NCBI GenBank assembly: GCA_963710665.1
Contig: CAVQBC010000005.1
Coordinates: 1-64,000, forward strand
From: CAVQBC01 sp963710665
Lineage (GTDB): Bacteria > Actinomycetota > Thermoleophilia > Solirubrobacterales > Solirubrobacteraceae
DNA length: 64,000 bases
Reading direction: 5' to 3'
The notes below the pieces were generated by a model, which was given only the letters and a program-made list of their open reading frames with translations, was not told where the DNA came from and did no database searches. Positions 1-8,606 of the stretch are shown here, in pieces; position 1 is the stretch's first letter; each line of letters begins with the position of its first letter. Made by a program: the position numbers and the translations under genes.

Positions 1-384
1 AGCCCCGCTAATGCGAGGCTTTCGTGCTGTTGGAGCAGGGCACACCTGAGGCGTGGGGTACGCGATGGGGTACATCGCGCCCGGGCCAGAGCGCGTGGCA
101 CGATGTTGCGCCCCACGGCCCCGAACGCTCGATTTTTGAGCGTCGCGACCGGACACGACCCCGGAGCGCGCCGAGCAAGAACGTCGCGAACGAGGCGTTG
201 TCGACGGTGCCGCTATCAGGCGATAGCGAGAGCTGGCCATCGGGTCCCCGCGCGGCTGTCTCGTCCCGGACAAGGCGGCAGGCTTGCTGCGACCGGTGAC
301 GTATTCATAGGCTGATGCCGTATTCCGGTCTGGTGGCCTGGGAATCGGCCTGGTGCCATCGCCGGAGAAAGGGGGCCGAGCGGC
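1..384. other. Left-end region without a recognisable gene
   Basis: No open frame here has a recognisable family or convincing codon bias. Bases 1-20 can fold into an imperfect hairpin (AGCCCCGC, loop TAAT, GCGAGGCT, seven of eight pairs) that could be the end of a terminator for a gene lying left of the window. Bases 56-78 are one copy of a direct repeat whose other copy lies just after the integrase stop. The rest looks like non-coding or eroded element DNA. Confidence 0.4.
56..78 (+). repeat. 23-bp direct repeat, copy 1
   Basis: The sequence has two GGGTAC motifs 13 bp apart (GGGTAC, then GGGGTACATCGC). It matches bases 3677-3699 at 22 of 23 positions (A versus G at the tenth base). The second copy begins 2 bp after the integrase stop codon, so the pair may be integrase arm-type binding sites or the scars of an earlier recombination. 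No function is proven. Confidence 0.6.
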
Positions 385-1118
385 ATGAGTCTGGACCAGA
401 AGAGGGCGCGTGTCTTCGGCGTGCTCTACCTCATCACGTACGTCACGTCGATCCCGGCGCTGGCGCTCTACCAGCCTGTCCTCGACCATCCCGTCGCCTA
501 CATCGCCGGCGCTGGGCATGACACGCAGATCTGTTCGCAGCCCTGCTGGAACTGCTGCTGATCATCGCGAACATCGGCACCGCGGTCGTGATCTTCCCGA
601 TCGTCCGACGACAGAACGAGGAGCTGGCGCTCGGCTACGTGACCGCACGAGTGATCGAATGCACGTTCATCCTCGTAGGCATCCTCTCGGTGCTCGGCAT
701 CATCACGCTGCGGAACCAGGTCGCCGGTGCGGCCGAGGGCACGGTCGCCTACACCCTCGCGGGGATCAAGGACTGGACGTTCCTCCTCGGCCCCGGCTGG
801 GTCGTCGGTTGGGGGAACGGGCTGATCCTCGGCTACCTGATGTACCGCTCACAGCTGGTCCCGCGAGGGGCGTGCTGGCTGGGACTCATCGGCGGGCCGC
901 TGCTCATTGCGACCGGCACCGCCATCCTCTTCACCGGCAACGACCCGAGCGACACGCTGCGTTCACTGCAAGGCATCGCGACCATCCCGGAGTTCCTGTG
1001 GGAACTCTTCCTCGGCGTCTACTGCACCTTCAAGGGCTTCAGGCCGTCGTCGCCGATCCTCCGGACCGACACTCGCGAAGACCGCCCAGGGGCAGCGCCC
1101 GCCGTCGCACCGGCCTAG
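385..1118 (+). pseudogene. DUF4386 family membrane protein, frameshifted
   Basis: The ATG at 385 follows a strong purine-rich ribosome site (GGAGAAAGGGGG). The first 45 or so residues (MSLDQKRARVFGVLYLITYV onward) match the start of DUF4386 membrane proteins, then the frame closes near 561. The remainder of the family sequence continues in another frame to the stop at 1118: an ANIGTAVVIFP helix, then RRQNEELALGYVTARV, which is typical of the family. One missing base near 530 restores a protein of about 244 residues with several transmembrane helices. It is either a true frameshift or a sequencing error. The function of DUF4386 proteins is unknown; its presence beside phage genes may be incidental cargo. 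Confidence 0.75.
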
Positions 1119-1228
1119 AGACGGCAACTGCCGCTCCGGACGACGACCAGCAGCGCGCTGGGCAACACTGCAGTGTTCCTTCGAGGCAAAAGCAGCAGCG
1201 CCGGGAATGGTCGGCCAATCGGCGCGGA

Positions 1229-1510
1229 TCAGCGGGAGAGGCCGCCGGCGAGCCGGTGGCAGCGGCGGCAGAGCATGATCAAGTTCGCCGGCGCATCGTT
1301 CGCGGGGTTGTGGTCGACGTGGTGCAGCTCCAGCGGTTCGATCGCGCCGCAGCGGCCGCAGCGGCCGCCCTGTGCGGCCGTCAACCGCGCGCGGCGCTTC
1401 TGGTTGCGACGGCCGCGGATGCGCCCGGGGTCCGCGGGCCGCGGCTGGCAGCGCGCGCAGTAGGAGCCAGCGGCGAGCAGGCGCCGGCAGGTGATGCAGC
1501 GCCGGCGCAC
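1229..1510 (-). CDS. HNH endonuclease, phage type
   Basis: A 93-residue protein starting at a GTG that overlaps the terminase stop codon (TAGTG). Two zinc-type CxxC pairs near the N-terminus (CITC, CARC) and two more (CGRC, CRRC) frame the HNH core LELHHVDHNPAN, with the final LIMLCRRCH segment typical of the family. Phage HNH proteins are commonly encoded next to the terminase and assist DNA packaging by nicking at the packaging site. Here it sits immediately downstream of the terminase on the same strand, as in many actinophages, although terminase itself is broken. The gene appears intact. Confidence 0.8.
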   Translation of the reverse strand: MRRRCITCRRLLAAGSYCARCQPRPADPGRIRGRRNQKRRARLTAAQGGRCGRCGAIEPLELHHVDHNPANDAPANLIMLCRRCHRLAGGLSR

Positions 1511-2859
1511 TAGACGAACCCGAGCACCCGCGCCGGCTCCGGCCGGTTCTCGACCGCCTCGACCGCCATGCACAGCGCGATGATCGCGTCGTTCGGCGTC
1601 CGCTCGTCCGGCTTGTCGAGCCGCCAGCCGCGGCGGCCGTGGCGGGCGATCGTGTTCGCCGCGTGCTGGTGCAGCTCGGCGACGTCCGGCAGCTGGAGCC
1701 GGCGTTCGACCACCGCGGCGTGCAGCCGCGCCGACGCCGGGATCATGCGCGAGTCCGACTGCGGGAAGGCGACGCACCGCGAGCCCCTCGCGCTCCAGCT
1801 CGGCGGCGAGCTGGCCGGCGCGCCACGGGTCGAACGCGACCTCGCGGATCGCCAGCCGTCGCCGCCAGCTCGCGGATGACGTCGCCCGCGTCGATCACCG
1901 CGCCGTCGCCGTGGCCGATCCATACCCCGGCGCGGAGGTCGTCGGTAACCCACGCCACCGCCGTCGCCGAGCGCTGGCCGCCGACGTCCACGCCGACCCT
2001 GACCGGCTCGCCGTCCTCGATCGCCGGTGAGGTCACGCACGCCTGCCAGGCGCCCGGCGGGAGCCAGTGGCTCGCGCGCTCGGTCCACTGGTTGGCGACG
2101 AACCGCCGGAAGGCGAGGTCTGGGAGCCCGGCCTGGGCGTGGGCGATCGACTCCATCGTGATCCAGCTCGCGGGGTTCGCCCGCTTCACCGTCCGCGGCG
2201 TCAGACTCCGCGTCCTCGGGGGTCGCCCACTCCAGCAGCCGCACCCGGCCCGCGGGCCTCCGTCACCGCGCCGCGCCGGCGGACCGTGGGAAGCGCGAGG
2301 GCTCGAGCGCGCAGCCGGCCGAGCGGCGAGTCGGCGCCCTGGCCGGCGGTCGAGATGGTCACGAGCTGCGCCCCCGGGCGCTTGTGGATCGCCGACGCCA
2401 TGGCGCGTACACGCCGTCTGACTCGTGGGCCTGTAGCTCGTCCACGATCGCCAGCGAGTACGTCAGGCCGTGCAGCTTGCGGGCGTCGCTGGCCCACACC
2501 TCCAGCGAGCGGGTCCACACCCGCTCGCGGTCCGGCCGCGGGCACCACCTGAGCACGAGGTGCCGGTGCACGACGTGCGGGTCGCCGAGCGCGTAGGCGT
2601 AGCGGGCCGCGAAGTCGTACAGGTGGGTCGCCTGCTGGCGGCTGGCGGCCGCCACGACGACCTTCGCGTCCGGCACGGTCACGAGGTGGTGCAGCGCCAC
2701 GAGGGCGGCGAGCGACGTCTTCCCGTTCCCTCTGGGGAGCAGCACCACCACCTCGCGGGTGCCCGAGGCGATCGCCCGGAGGATGCGCCGCTGGAAGGGC
2801 TCCAGCTCGACGTCGCAGTCGTCGGCGAAGGCCTCCAGAGCGGTGATCGCACCCATCAA
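1510..2859 (-). pseudogene. Phage large terminase, multiply frameshifted
   Basis: The N-terminal ATPase part is readable from 2859: Walker A is LLPRGNGKTS at about residues 40-50, and Walker B is LAIVDELQAHE. The frame then breaks near 2405 and the protein continues in other frames, with further changes near 2240, 2195, 1855 and 1775. Family-typical segments can be followed throughout: VTISTAGQG, ANPASWITMESI, VGVDVGGQRSATAVAWV (nuclease-domain start), REVAFDPW, and the C-terminal AANTIARHGRRGW and DAIIALCMAVEAV. At least five single-base indels are needed to restore one frame of about 450 residues. Terminase packages phage DNA into capsids. This copy cannot be functional as written. Confidence 0.85.
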
Positions 2860-2900
2860 GCCAAGCCTATGGGTCCGCTCGGTCCTATAGCGTCCGCTCT

Positions 2901-3250
2901 ATGCGGCTGCTGCGCCGACGCGACGACGAGGATCGGAACCTCTCGCCGCCGTCCGTGGATCCGCACCTCCCGCTGGCCACCGGGCCGCCGCTCATGGACG
3001 TCACCGCCTCGTCGGCGCTGCGGGTGGCCGACGCCTACGCCTGTGTGCGAGCGCTCGCGGACGCCGTCGCCAGCCTGCCGCTGCACGCCTACCGGCGCAC
3101 CCCCGCGGGCCGCGTGCCCGCCGGTGACGACTCGCGGATCGTGCGGCTGCTCACCCGCCCGGCGCCCGGCTCGACGCTCCCCGACTTCCTCTCGCACGTG
3201 ATGGTGCACCTGAACGTGCACGGCGAGGCGTTCGTCGGCAAGTACCGCTC
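2901..3250 (+). pseudogene. Phage portal protein, N-terminal fragment
   Basis: Transcribed divergently from the terminase, starting at ATG 2901. Residues 30-115 carry the portal (HK97-type) N-terminal signature: ALRVADAYACVRALADAVASL, followed by a short strand LHAYRR and then LLTRPAPG, HVMVHLNVHGEAFVGK. The homology stops abruptly near base 3245, where integrase sequence begins. Portals are normally about 400-500 residues, so only roughly the first quarter remains. The sharp junction argues for an internal deletion that removed the rest of the portal, the whole structural module and the integrase N-terminus. Confidence 0.75.
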
Positions 3251-3674
3251 GGCATGCGCTGGCGCAACCTCGCCACGATCGACGGCGCCCCGGTCGTGCG
3301 CCTCGAGCGCTCCAAGACCGCCGCGGGTCTGGCACCGATCGCGCTGCCGCTCTCGACCGCCCGGATGCTGACCGCCCGCCGGGCGGCGATGGGCGCCCGG
3401 TCCGACGACCTCGTGTTCCCGAACGCCGGGGGCCGCGAGCACGACCGCCGCAGCTGGACGCGCCGCGTGTTCAAGCCGGCCGCCGCCGCCGCCGGCATCC
3501 CGTGGGCGTCGCCGCACATGCGGCGCCACTCGCTCGCCACCCCGCCTGGCCGACCGCGGCGAGACGGCGGAGCGGATCGCGCGCGTGCTCCGCCACGCCG
3601 ACCACGGGCGCACCGCCGGCCAGTTCTACATCCGCCCCGCGCTCGTGGACACGGCCGACGTCGAGATCGGCTAG
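3251..3674 (+). pseudogene. Tyrosine integrase, C-terminal fragment, frameshifted
   Basis: Sequence from about 3254 reads as the catalytic domain of a tyrosine recombinase: MRWRNLATIDG (the region after the first catalytic Arg), a basic strand with SKTAAGLAPIALPL, then LVFPNAGGREHDRRSW. The HxxR box is PHMRRHSLAT. One extra C in the CCACCCCGCC run near 3543 shifts the frame; the other frame continues with LADRGETAERIARVLRHADH (second His) and GQFYIRPALVD (catalytic Tyr), ending at 3674. The N-terminal SAM-like domain and first catalytic Arg are missing. It points toward the tRNA fragment 120 bp downstream, as integrases of tRNA-targeting elements usually do. Confidence 0.85.
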
Positions 3675-3676
3675 CT

Positions 3677-3699
3677 GGGTACGCGGTGGGGTACATCGC
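3677..3699 (+). repeat. 23-bp direct repeat, copy 2
   Basis: This copy begins 2 bp after the integrase stop and matches bases 56-78 at 22 of 23 positions. Each copy holds two GGGTAC motifs, so the pair resembles arm-type integrase sites; this is inference. Confidence 0.6.
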
Positions 3700-3792
3700 C
3701 ACCCGCAACCACCCCGATCAGGCCCCAACCTAGAGGGCCATGATCGGCCGCCTAGAGCCAAATCGCGCGCTGGCTGAGCCGATGCGGCCGAA

Positions 3793-3839
3793 CTCGTAAT
3801 GAAGGGGTCGCCGGTTCGAGTCCGGCCGTCGGCTCTCCA
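3793..3839 (+). tRNA. tRNA-Thr(CGT) 3' half, probable attachment-site remnant
   Basis: From the anticodon loop onward the sequence is tRNA-like: loop CTCGTAA (3793-3799, anticodon CGT at 3795-3797), 3' anticodon strand TGAAG, five-base variable loop GGGTC, perfect T stem GCCGG/CCGGC around the loop TTCGAGT, then an acceptor-like strand ending in CCA at 3837-3839. The bases 5' of the loop (CCGAA) do not pair with TGAAG and there is no D arm, so this is not a working tRNA. GAGCCGA (3776-3782) can pair with TCGGCTC (3829-3835), but the spacing is too short for a normal tRNA. Loss of tRNA identity exactly at the anticodon loop is the classic tyrosine-integrase crossover. A GGCTCT/AGAGCC hairpin (3831-3850) follows. 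Confidence 0.75.
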
Positions 3840-3935
3840 GGCTGAGAGCCAAACCGCCGCTCACGCCGCGCCGGCGCGTGGCGGCCGTCTGCGCACACCT
3901 GGCGACCTCGCACGCCTCGTTGCGACAGTGCCGGA

Positions 3936-5092
3936 TTACGACGAGGCGAGCATCGAGCGCGAGTGGGCGCGGGCCTCGCGCCAGCGCGAGAGCCCGTACG
4001 CGTCCAACGCCAGCCAGACGGCGGTGACGAGCGCCAGCGCGGCGAGCACGGGAACCACTGTCGCGAGCGGCACCAACAGCAAGAGCACGAGCGCTGCCGC
4101 GAAGCGGCCGCGGATGACCGTGGCCCGCCGTTCGATCCGCATCCGGATCGCCGAGTACGCGAGCAGGTAGAGCGCGCTGCCGCCGCACAGCGCAAAGGCC
4201 GTCACGACGTCGAGCTCCTCACCAGACGTGCCCGATGATCTTCTTCATCGCGAACCCGAAGAGCACGATGCCGACGATCATCGGGAAATGCCCGTACGCG
4301 TACGCGTCGCGGGCGAGCGCCACGCGTTGCGCGCCCTTGAGCCGGCCGAGTATCCGCTCGGCGCGGATCGAGAAGACGTCGAAATAGGCGACCCAGAACG
4401 AGGTGGCGATGAGGAGCCCGAGGATCGCGGCCACGACCTCACCCACCCCGATCCCGATCCCCGTCGTGCCAATCCCCGATCGAGATGAACACCTCGCCGA
4501 GCGCGATGATCAGCATCAGGCCGTAGCGCTCCGCGAAATGCGAGGGGTGAACCTGCCGGCCCGTCGACCCGCTCAGCGCGGCGCCGACGTAGGTCGACGC
4601 GAGCGCGGCGAGCCAGAGCCAGGTGCGCGCGCCGTCGAGAACGCCCGCGACGAGGATCAGCGTCGCGCCGAGCAGCGTCCACGGCGCTAGCCGAAGCACG
4701 GCGCCGACCGACTCGCGGCTCCCGCGGCCGGCGAGGGCGAAGAGACCCGAATGCATCGCGCAGACGATGAGGAAGGCGCCGCCGAACAGCACCCCCTCGT
4801 CGTCGAACACGCCCGGCACCACGAGCGCCGCGACGAACATCGCGATCACCGCGACGAGCAGCACGGCGCCGACGACGCCCTCCTCAGGGTCGACCACGTT
4901 CATCAGCCAGGCATAGCCCGTCCACGCCCACCAGAGCGCCGCCAATACGAGCACACCGCGGCCGATCCCGGCGAACGTCGGGTCGTCGGCGAGCAGCGTC
5001 GCGACCTGCGTGAACGCGAACACGAAGACGAGGTCGAAGAACAGCTCTCGCGGCGTGACGCGATGCTCGTGGTCGACTGCCGGCGCGGCCAT
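3936..5092 (-). pseudogene. Low-temperature-requirement A (LtrA) family protein, frameshifted
   Basis: Three consecutive frames together give one LtrA protein of about 390 residues, the normal family length. The N-terminus from ATG 5092 has the family signature RVTPRELFFDLVFVFAFTQ, and the first 210 residues hold about six membrane helices. An extra G near 4478 shifts the frame just after EVFISIG; the next part has VAYFDVFSIRAERI and FPMIVGIVLFGFAMKKI. A second shift near 4210 leads to the last helices ending at 3936. LtrA proteins are polytopic membrane proteins of uncertain role. An intact paralogue lies at 29925-31115. It is the first host gene outside the element remnant, so the double frameshift is either decay or sequence error. 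Confidence 0.8.
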
Positions 5093-5312
5093 CCCGCGCG
5101 ACCCTACGCCGCGATTTTCCGAACCCCAACGCCGGAACGCTGCCACTCCCTGCTACGCAGCGGTGCCTGGCGTGGGCCTGCGGTTCGCGGCGGCGCGGGC
5201 ACGCGCCGAGCGTCCGGCCTGACGCCCGGGACGGGCTCCGAGGCAGGCGCGCGAGTTTACGAGCGCACGCCGCCGCCATAGAGTCGGGCCAATCGACGTC
5301 TAGGAGGCTCGC

Positions 5313-5597
5313 ATGGCGCTTGCTCGTGTCGTCTCGTTCGATGGGGTCAGCCGGGATCGCGTCCGGGAGATGCAGTCCGAGATGGAGGGATCCGAGCCAC
5401 CGGAGGGCGTTCCCGCCAAGGAGATCATCGTCCTCCACGACGCCGACGCCGAGCGGTCTGTCGTGATCATCTTCTTCGACAGCGAGGAGGACTATCGGCG
5501 CGGCGACGAGATACTCAGCGGCATGCCGGCCGACGATACGCCGGGGCGGCGCACGGCGGTGGCGAAGTACGACGTGGCCGTCCGCATGGCCATGTGA
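5313..5597 (+). CDS. Small conserved hypothetical protein, possible dimeric alpha/beta-barrel
   Basis: A 94-residue protein with a clear ribosome site (TAGGAGG) before ATG 5313. The layout, a first strand ARVVSFDGV, a helix, a central strand EIIVLHDADAERSVVIIFF, then a second helix and a last strand AKYDVAVR, resembles ferredoxin-like small proteins of the antibiotic-biosynthesis monooxygenase superfamily, but no catalytic residue can be named. Its stop overlaps the next gene's start (TGATG), so the two are probably translated together. Confidence 0.65.
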   Translation: MALARVVSFDGVSRDRVREMQSEMEGSEPPEGVPAKEIIVLHDADAERSVVIIFFDSEEDYRRGDEILSGMPADDTPGRRTAVAKYDVAVRMAM

Positions 5598-6185
5598 TGC
5601 TCATCGAACATCGCGGCCTCCGCCGTCGGTCGATCGACCGCGTACGTCGCGCCGACGGCGGTGCTGTGTGGCGACGTGCGCGTGGGCCCGGAGGCGCGCG
5701 TGCTGTTCGGGGCGGTGCTGACCGCGGAAGACGGTCGCGTCGAGATCGGCGCACGCTGCGTGGTCATGGAGCATGCCCTGTTGCGGGCGCGCGCTGCGCA
5801 CCCGGTGCGGCTGGGCGACGATGTCCTCGTCGGCCCGCACGCGCATCTCAACGGGACGGTGGCCGGGGACGGGTGCTTCCTGGCCACGGGCGCGGCGCTG
5901 TTCCCCGGCTCTCGGCTGGGCCGCGACGTCGAGGTGCGCATCAACGGCGTCGTGCACGCGAACACCGTGCTCGACGACGCGGCGCACGTGCCGATCGGCT
6001 GGGTCGCGGTCGGGGCGCCGGCGCGGATCCTGCCGCCGGGAGCGCACGACGAGATCTGGGAGGTCCAGCAGCAACTCGACTTCCCCGGCACCGTCTACGG
6101 CCTGTCGCGCGATGCGCCGGCGCGGGAGCGGATGGCGCGCCAGGCCGCCTGGTTCGCGGGATATCGCGAGGACCAGGTGCTCTGA
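5597..6185 (+). pseudogene. Hexapeptide-repeat (gamma-carbonic-anhydrase-like) protein with early frameshift
   Basis: The ATG at 5597 overlaps the upstream stop (TGATG) and opens with MLIEHRG, the usual start of this family. After about 14 residues the family sequence moves to the neighbouring frame: AYVAPTAVLCGDVRVGPEAR, then left-handed beta-helix turns (LGDDVLVGPHAHLNG, VPIGWVAVGAPARILPP), ending at 6185. A single-base indel near 5637 explains this. Reading only the second frame gives a 174-residue protein from GTG 5661, which would lack the first turn. Hexapeptide proteins of this kind bind metal or act as acyltransferases; no substrate can be inferred. Confidence 0.7.
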
Positions 6186-6294
6186 GACTCGGCTTTCGCG
6201 AGGGCCCGCGTCGACGTGTCCTTGACGAGCGGTCCGTCCCTGTCGTGCTCGGCCTAGGCGATCCGGGAAGCGTGATCGTCGACGTCGCCAGCGG

Positions 6295-7275
6295 TCAGCC
6301 GGTGTCCGAGGCGCCCGAGTCGGGTTCGACGGGAGAGCCGCGCGCGACGAGCCGCACGACCAAGGCCACTCCTGCCACGAGGGTCCCGACCCCGAGGAGC
6401 CAGAAGGCCAGCTGGCCGTCGATCTGATCGACCATCCACCCGAAGTTCATCCCGAAGAACCCGGTGACGAAGGTGAGCGGCAGGAAGATGGTGGCCACCA
6501 CGGTCAGCCAGTAGGAGGTCTCGTTCAGCCTCAGGTCGATCAGCGTCGCCAGCGCGTTCCCGGCGGCGTCGGCCTCGTCCACCAGGCGGTTGGCCTGCCC
6601 GCCCAGGTGGTCGAAGTAGCGTTCGTCGTCCCCGGCGAGGCCCTCGACCCGCTCGAGCTCCACGCCGATCCGGTCGAACAGCCCGCGCTCGGCGCTGGAG
6701 CGGCGCCTCAGCCTTGCCAGCCGCGAGCTGACCGCTTGCAGGGTCGCCATCCGTACCCGCCCGGCGCGGAGGTCACCCGATATCACCGCCAGGTCGTCCA
6801 ACATCGCCTCGACCTCGTCCAGCGCGTCGAACGCGGTGCCGACCATCGCGTCGAGGATCGCGTAGACGACGTATCGGTCGCTGCGCCCCTCCGGTGTGTT
6901 GGGCGTCAACCGCTGCGGCAGCGACACCTGCTCCTGGTGGAGTGTCAGCACGTAGTCGCCACTCACCAGCACGTGGACTTCGACCGGGCGGAGGCGGTAC
7001 GGCGTCTCCGCCGCGAGCCGGGTCGACTCGAGATAGCAGCTGACGGCGAAGAGGACGTGCTTTCCGTCCGCGTGGAACCGTCGGGCGGAGCTGAGGTCCT
7101 CCCCGAACCGGAGCAGCGCCTGGAGGGCGTCCTTCGGGACGTCCAGCGCGTCACCCAGATCGCCGGCGGACGCCTCGGCCAGCGAGGCGTCGATCCAGAA
7201 GAAGCGGCCACGTGCTCGCAGCGCAGCGATCCGGTCTCGCTGGGCGTCGTCGAGCCCTTCGAGGATCTCCGCCAT
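6295..7275 (-). CDS. corA: CorA-family magnesium/divalent cation transporter
   Basis: A 326-residue protein with the CorA layout: a cytoplasmic alpha/beta domain (residues 1-150), a long helical stalk (about 150-265, with RLARLRRRSSAERGLFDRIG) and two C-terminal membrane helices. The first helix ends in the diagnostic GMN motif (GFFGMNFGW, near residue 280). CorA forms a pentamer in the inner membrane and imports Mg2+ or related cations. The acidic C-terminal tail after the second helix is short. It is monocistronic here, facing away from the gene at 7470. Confidence 0.92.
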   Translation of the reverse strand: MAEILEGLDDAQRDRIAALRARGRFFWIDASLAEASAGDLGDALDVPKDALQALLRFGEDLSSARRFHADGKHVLFAVSCYLESTRLAAETPYRLRPVEVHVLVSGDYVLTLHQEQVSLPQRLTPNTPEGRSDRYVVYAILDAMVGTAFDALDEVEAMLDDLAVISGDLRAGRVRMATLQAVSSRLARLRRRSSAERGLFDRIGVELERVEGLAGDDERYFDHLGGQANRLVDEADAAGNALATLIDLRLNETSYWLTVVATIFLPLTFVTGFFGMNFGWMVDQIDGQLAFWLLGVGTLVAGVALVVRLVARGSPVEPDSGASDTG

Positions 7276-7469
7276 CGGGCTCCGAGACTACGGCGGCCCG
7301 AAGACGGCACCATGGGTTCGCCGTCCCGATGCCGGCGTCCCGCTGGCCGGATGTACGACGGTATTCCCGCCAGTTTCCGGCGTACGCGGCGTTCCCGGTC
7401 CCGAGGCAGCGAGGCGAGAACCGCCCGCGGTGCCGCACCACCCCCGGTCCACCTAGGAGCTGGCCCTCC

Positions 7470-7946
7470 ATGAGCACCATTCAGACCAACGGCGTCGGCG
7501 CCGCCCGCAACATGCCGGTCGTCCAGCTCGACGGCGAGGAACGCGAGGTCCTCCGGGAGCTCGTCGACAGCGCGGCGACGGCCGTCGTGGCGGGCGTCCT
7601 CGATGCGACCACTCCCGAGGAGCTCGACGCCGCCATCGTCGAGGTGCGGTACCGGTCCCGGCTCCTCCGCGCCGTCGAGGAGGGGCTGCTCACGCTCGAC
7701 GCGCGGACCGTCGACATCATCCGCCAGGGTCGAGACGAGACGGTCGAGGCGCTCGAGCTCGACCGGTTGACCCTTGCGCGCGTTCGCGCCGGCGCGCTCG
7801 ATCGCCGCATGGGCTTCCTCGAGTTGACGCGGGCCGACGCCGAGCGCAACGTCCTCCGGCACATCGACCGGCTGCTCGACGAGCTCACGATCTACGACCA
7901 GCTTCTGAGCCGGTCCGCGCGCCGAGCCGGTGCGCTTCACCCGTAG
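7470..7946 (+). CDS. Hypothetical helical protein
   Basis: A 158-residue protein with ribosome site CTAGGAG before ATG 7470. It is rich in Glu, Arg and Leu and is predicted by eye to be mostly helical, with a long charged helix around residues 45-130. No enzymatic motif, signal peptide or membrane segment is visible and I do not recognise the family. Its last 10 bp overlap the convergent lipoprotein gene. Confidence 0.6.
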   Translation: MSTIQTNGVGAARNMPVVQLDGEEREVLRELVDSAATAVVAGVLDATTPEELDAAIVEVRYRSRLLRAVEEGLLTLDARTVDIIRQGRDETVEALELDRLTLARVRAGALDRRMGFLELTRADAERNVLRHIDRLLDELTIYDQLLSRSARRAGALHP

Positions 7947-8536
7947 ACGAAGCGCACCGGGTCGCTGAAGCTCTCAAGGCCGAGGGCGTTGGTCGCGTCG
8001 GCGAAGGCCTCGCCGGCGACGCGGCAGCCCGCCGGGAGCGGGACGCGGCCGTGGCGGGTCCGCACCACGGGCGCATCGGTGTTGGGCGCCAGGCGGATGC
8101 GCTCGATCTGCGGCGGCGGGTGGTGGATGGTGCGGCGGCGGCGCTCGCCTGCGCAGGTGGCGACGTAGTTCACCGTGAGGCGGATGCGGCCGGTGCCCTC
8201 GGGGTCGCGGATCACGGCAGTGGCGCGGACCTCGGGCCGGGACAGGGTCACGGGTGGCGAGCGGCGCGGGCGCACCGGGGAGCGGTGCTCGACGGGGCGC
8301 GCGCCGGCCCCGGGCCAGAGGCGCAGGAGCGCGAGCGGGGGCGTAGCGTCGCGCTCGGGCACCCGCACGAGGGCCGGACGCGCGGTGTCCGCGCCGTGCC
8401 CGGCGGCGACGCCGCCGTCGGGAACCGCCACCCCGTCGCCCCCGGTGTCGCCGCGCGGCGCGGCCCGGTCCGCCTCCGGCGGCCCGCCGCCGCATCCCGC
8501 CGGCACGAGCAGCAGCAGCACGATCAGGCGGCGCAT
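7937..8536 (-). CDS. Hypothetical lipoprotein
   Basis: The protein starts MRRLIVLLLLVPAGCGGG: a short basic region, hydrophobic stretch and lipobox PAGC with Cys at residue 15, so it is very likely a secreted lipoprotein anchored to the outer face of the membrane. After a Gly/Ala/Asp-rich linker, the C-terminal half has beta-rich sequence (TGRIRLTVNYVATCAGE, then RIRLAPNTDAPVVRTRHGRV). Two cysteines, in ATCAGE and PAGCRV, may form a disulphide. The start was chosen at ATG 8536 because it gives the signal peptide directly. The gene is divergent from the LysR regulator at 8607. Function unknown. Confidence 0.7.
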   Translation of the reverse strand: MRRLIVLLLLVPAGCGGGPPEADRAAPRGDTGGDGVAVPDGGVAAGHGADTARPALVRVPERDATPPLALLRLWPGAGARPVEHRSPVRPRRSPPVTLSRPEVRATAVIRDPEGTGRIRLTVNYVATCAGERRRRTIHHPPPQIERIRLAPNTDAPVVRTRHGRVPLPAGCRVAGEAFADATNALGLESFSDPVRFVYG

Positions 8537-8606
8537 CACGCCCCGACGGTAGGTCGCTCGCGGCGGCGTGGCCATCGCAACTCGCACGCATCAATAGGCT
8601 CTGTGC

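Larger units (their letters stand above)
1..3839. mobile_element. Degraded prophage / integrative element remnant, right end
   Basis: Phage-type genes are packed here: HNH endonuclease and large terminase on the minus strand, portal N-terminus and tyrosine-integrase C-terminus on the plus strand. No capsid, tail or replication genes remain, and portal and integrase are joined by what looks like an internal deletion. The integrase stop is 120 bp from the 3' half of a tRNA-Thr gene, the usual arrangement at an attachment site. The element's left boundary is not visible and may lie outside the window; the right boundary is placed at the tRNA fragment. Nearly every gene inside carries frameshifts, so the element is very probably inactive. 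Confidence 0.7.

Noticed and set aside
3776..3839. A complete short tRNA, given the 7-bp GAGCCGA/TCGGCTC pairing
   Set aside because: There is no D arm, only 10 bases separate the acceptor strand from the anticodon loop, the anticodon stem does not pair, and the acceptor is offset by 2 bases from the T stem.
3730..4195. Minus-strand open frames containing RRPDSNRRPLHYE and PTAGLEPATPSLRV
   Set aside because: These are the well-known false peptides obtained by translating the antisense of tRNA genes. They come from the tRNA-Thr fragment and support it rather than a gene.
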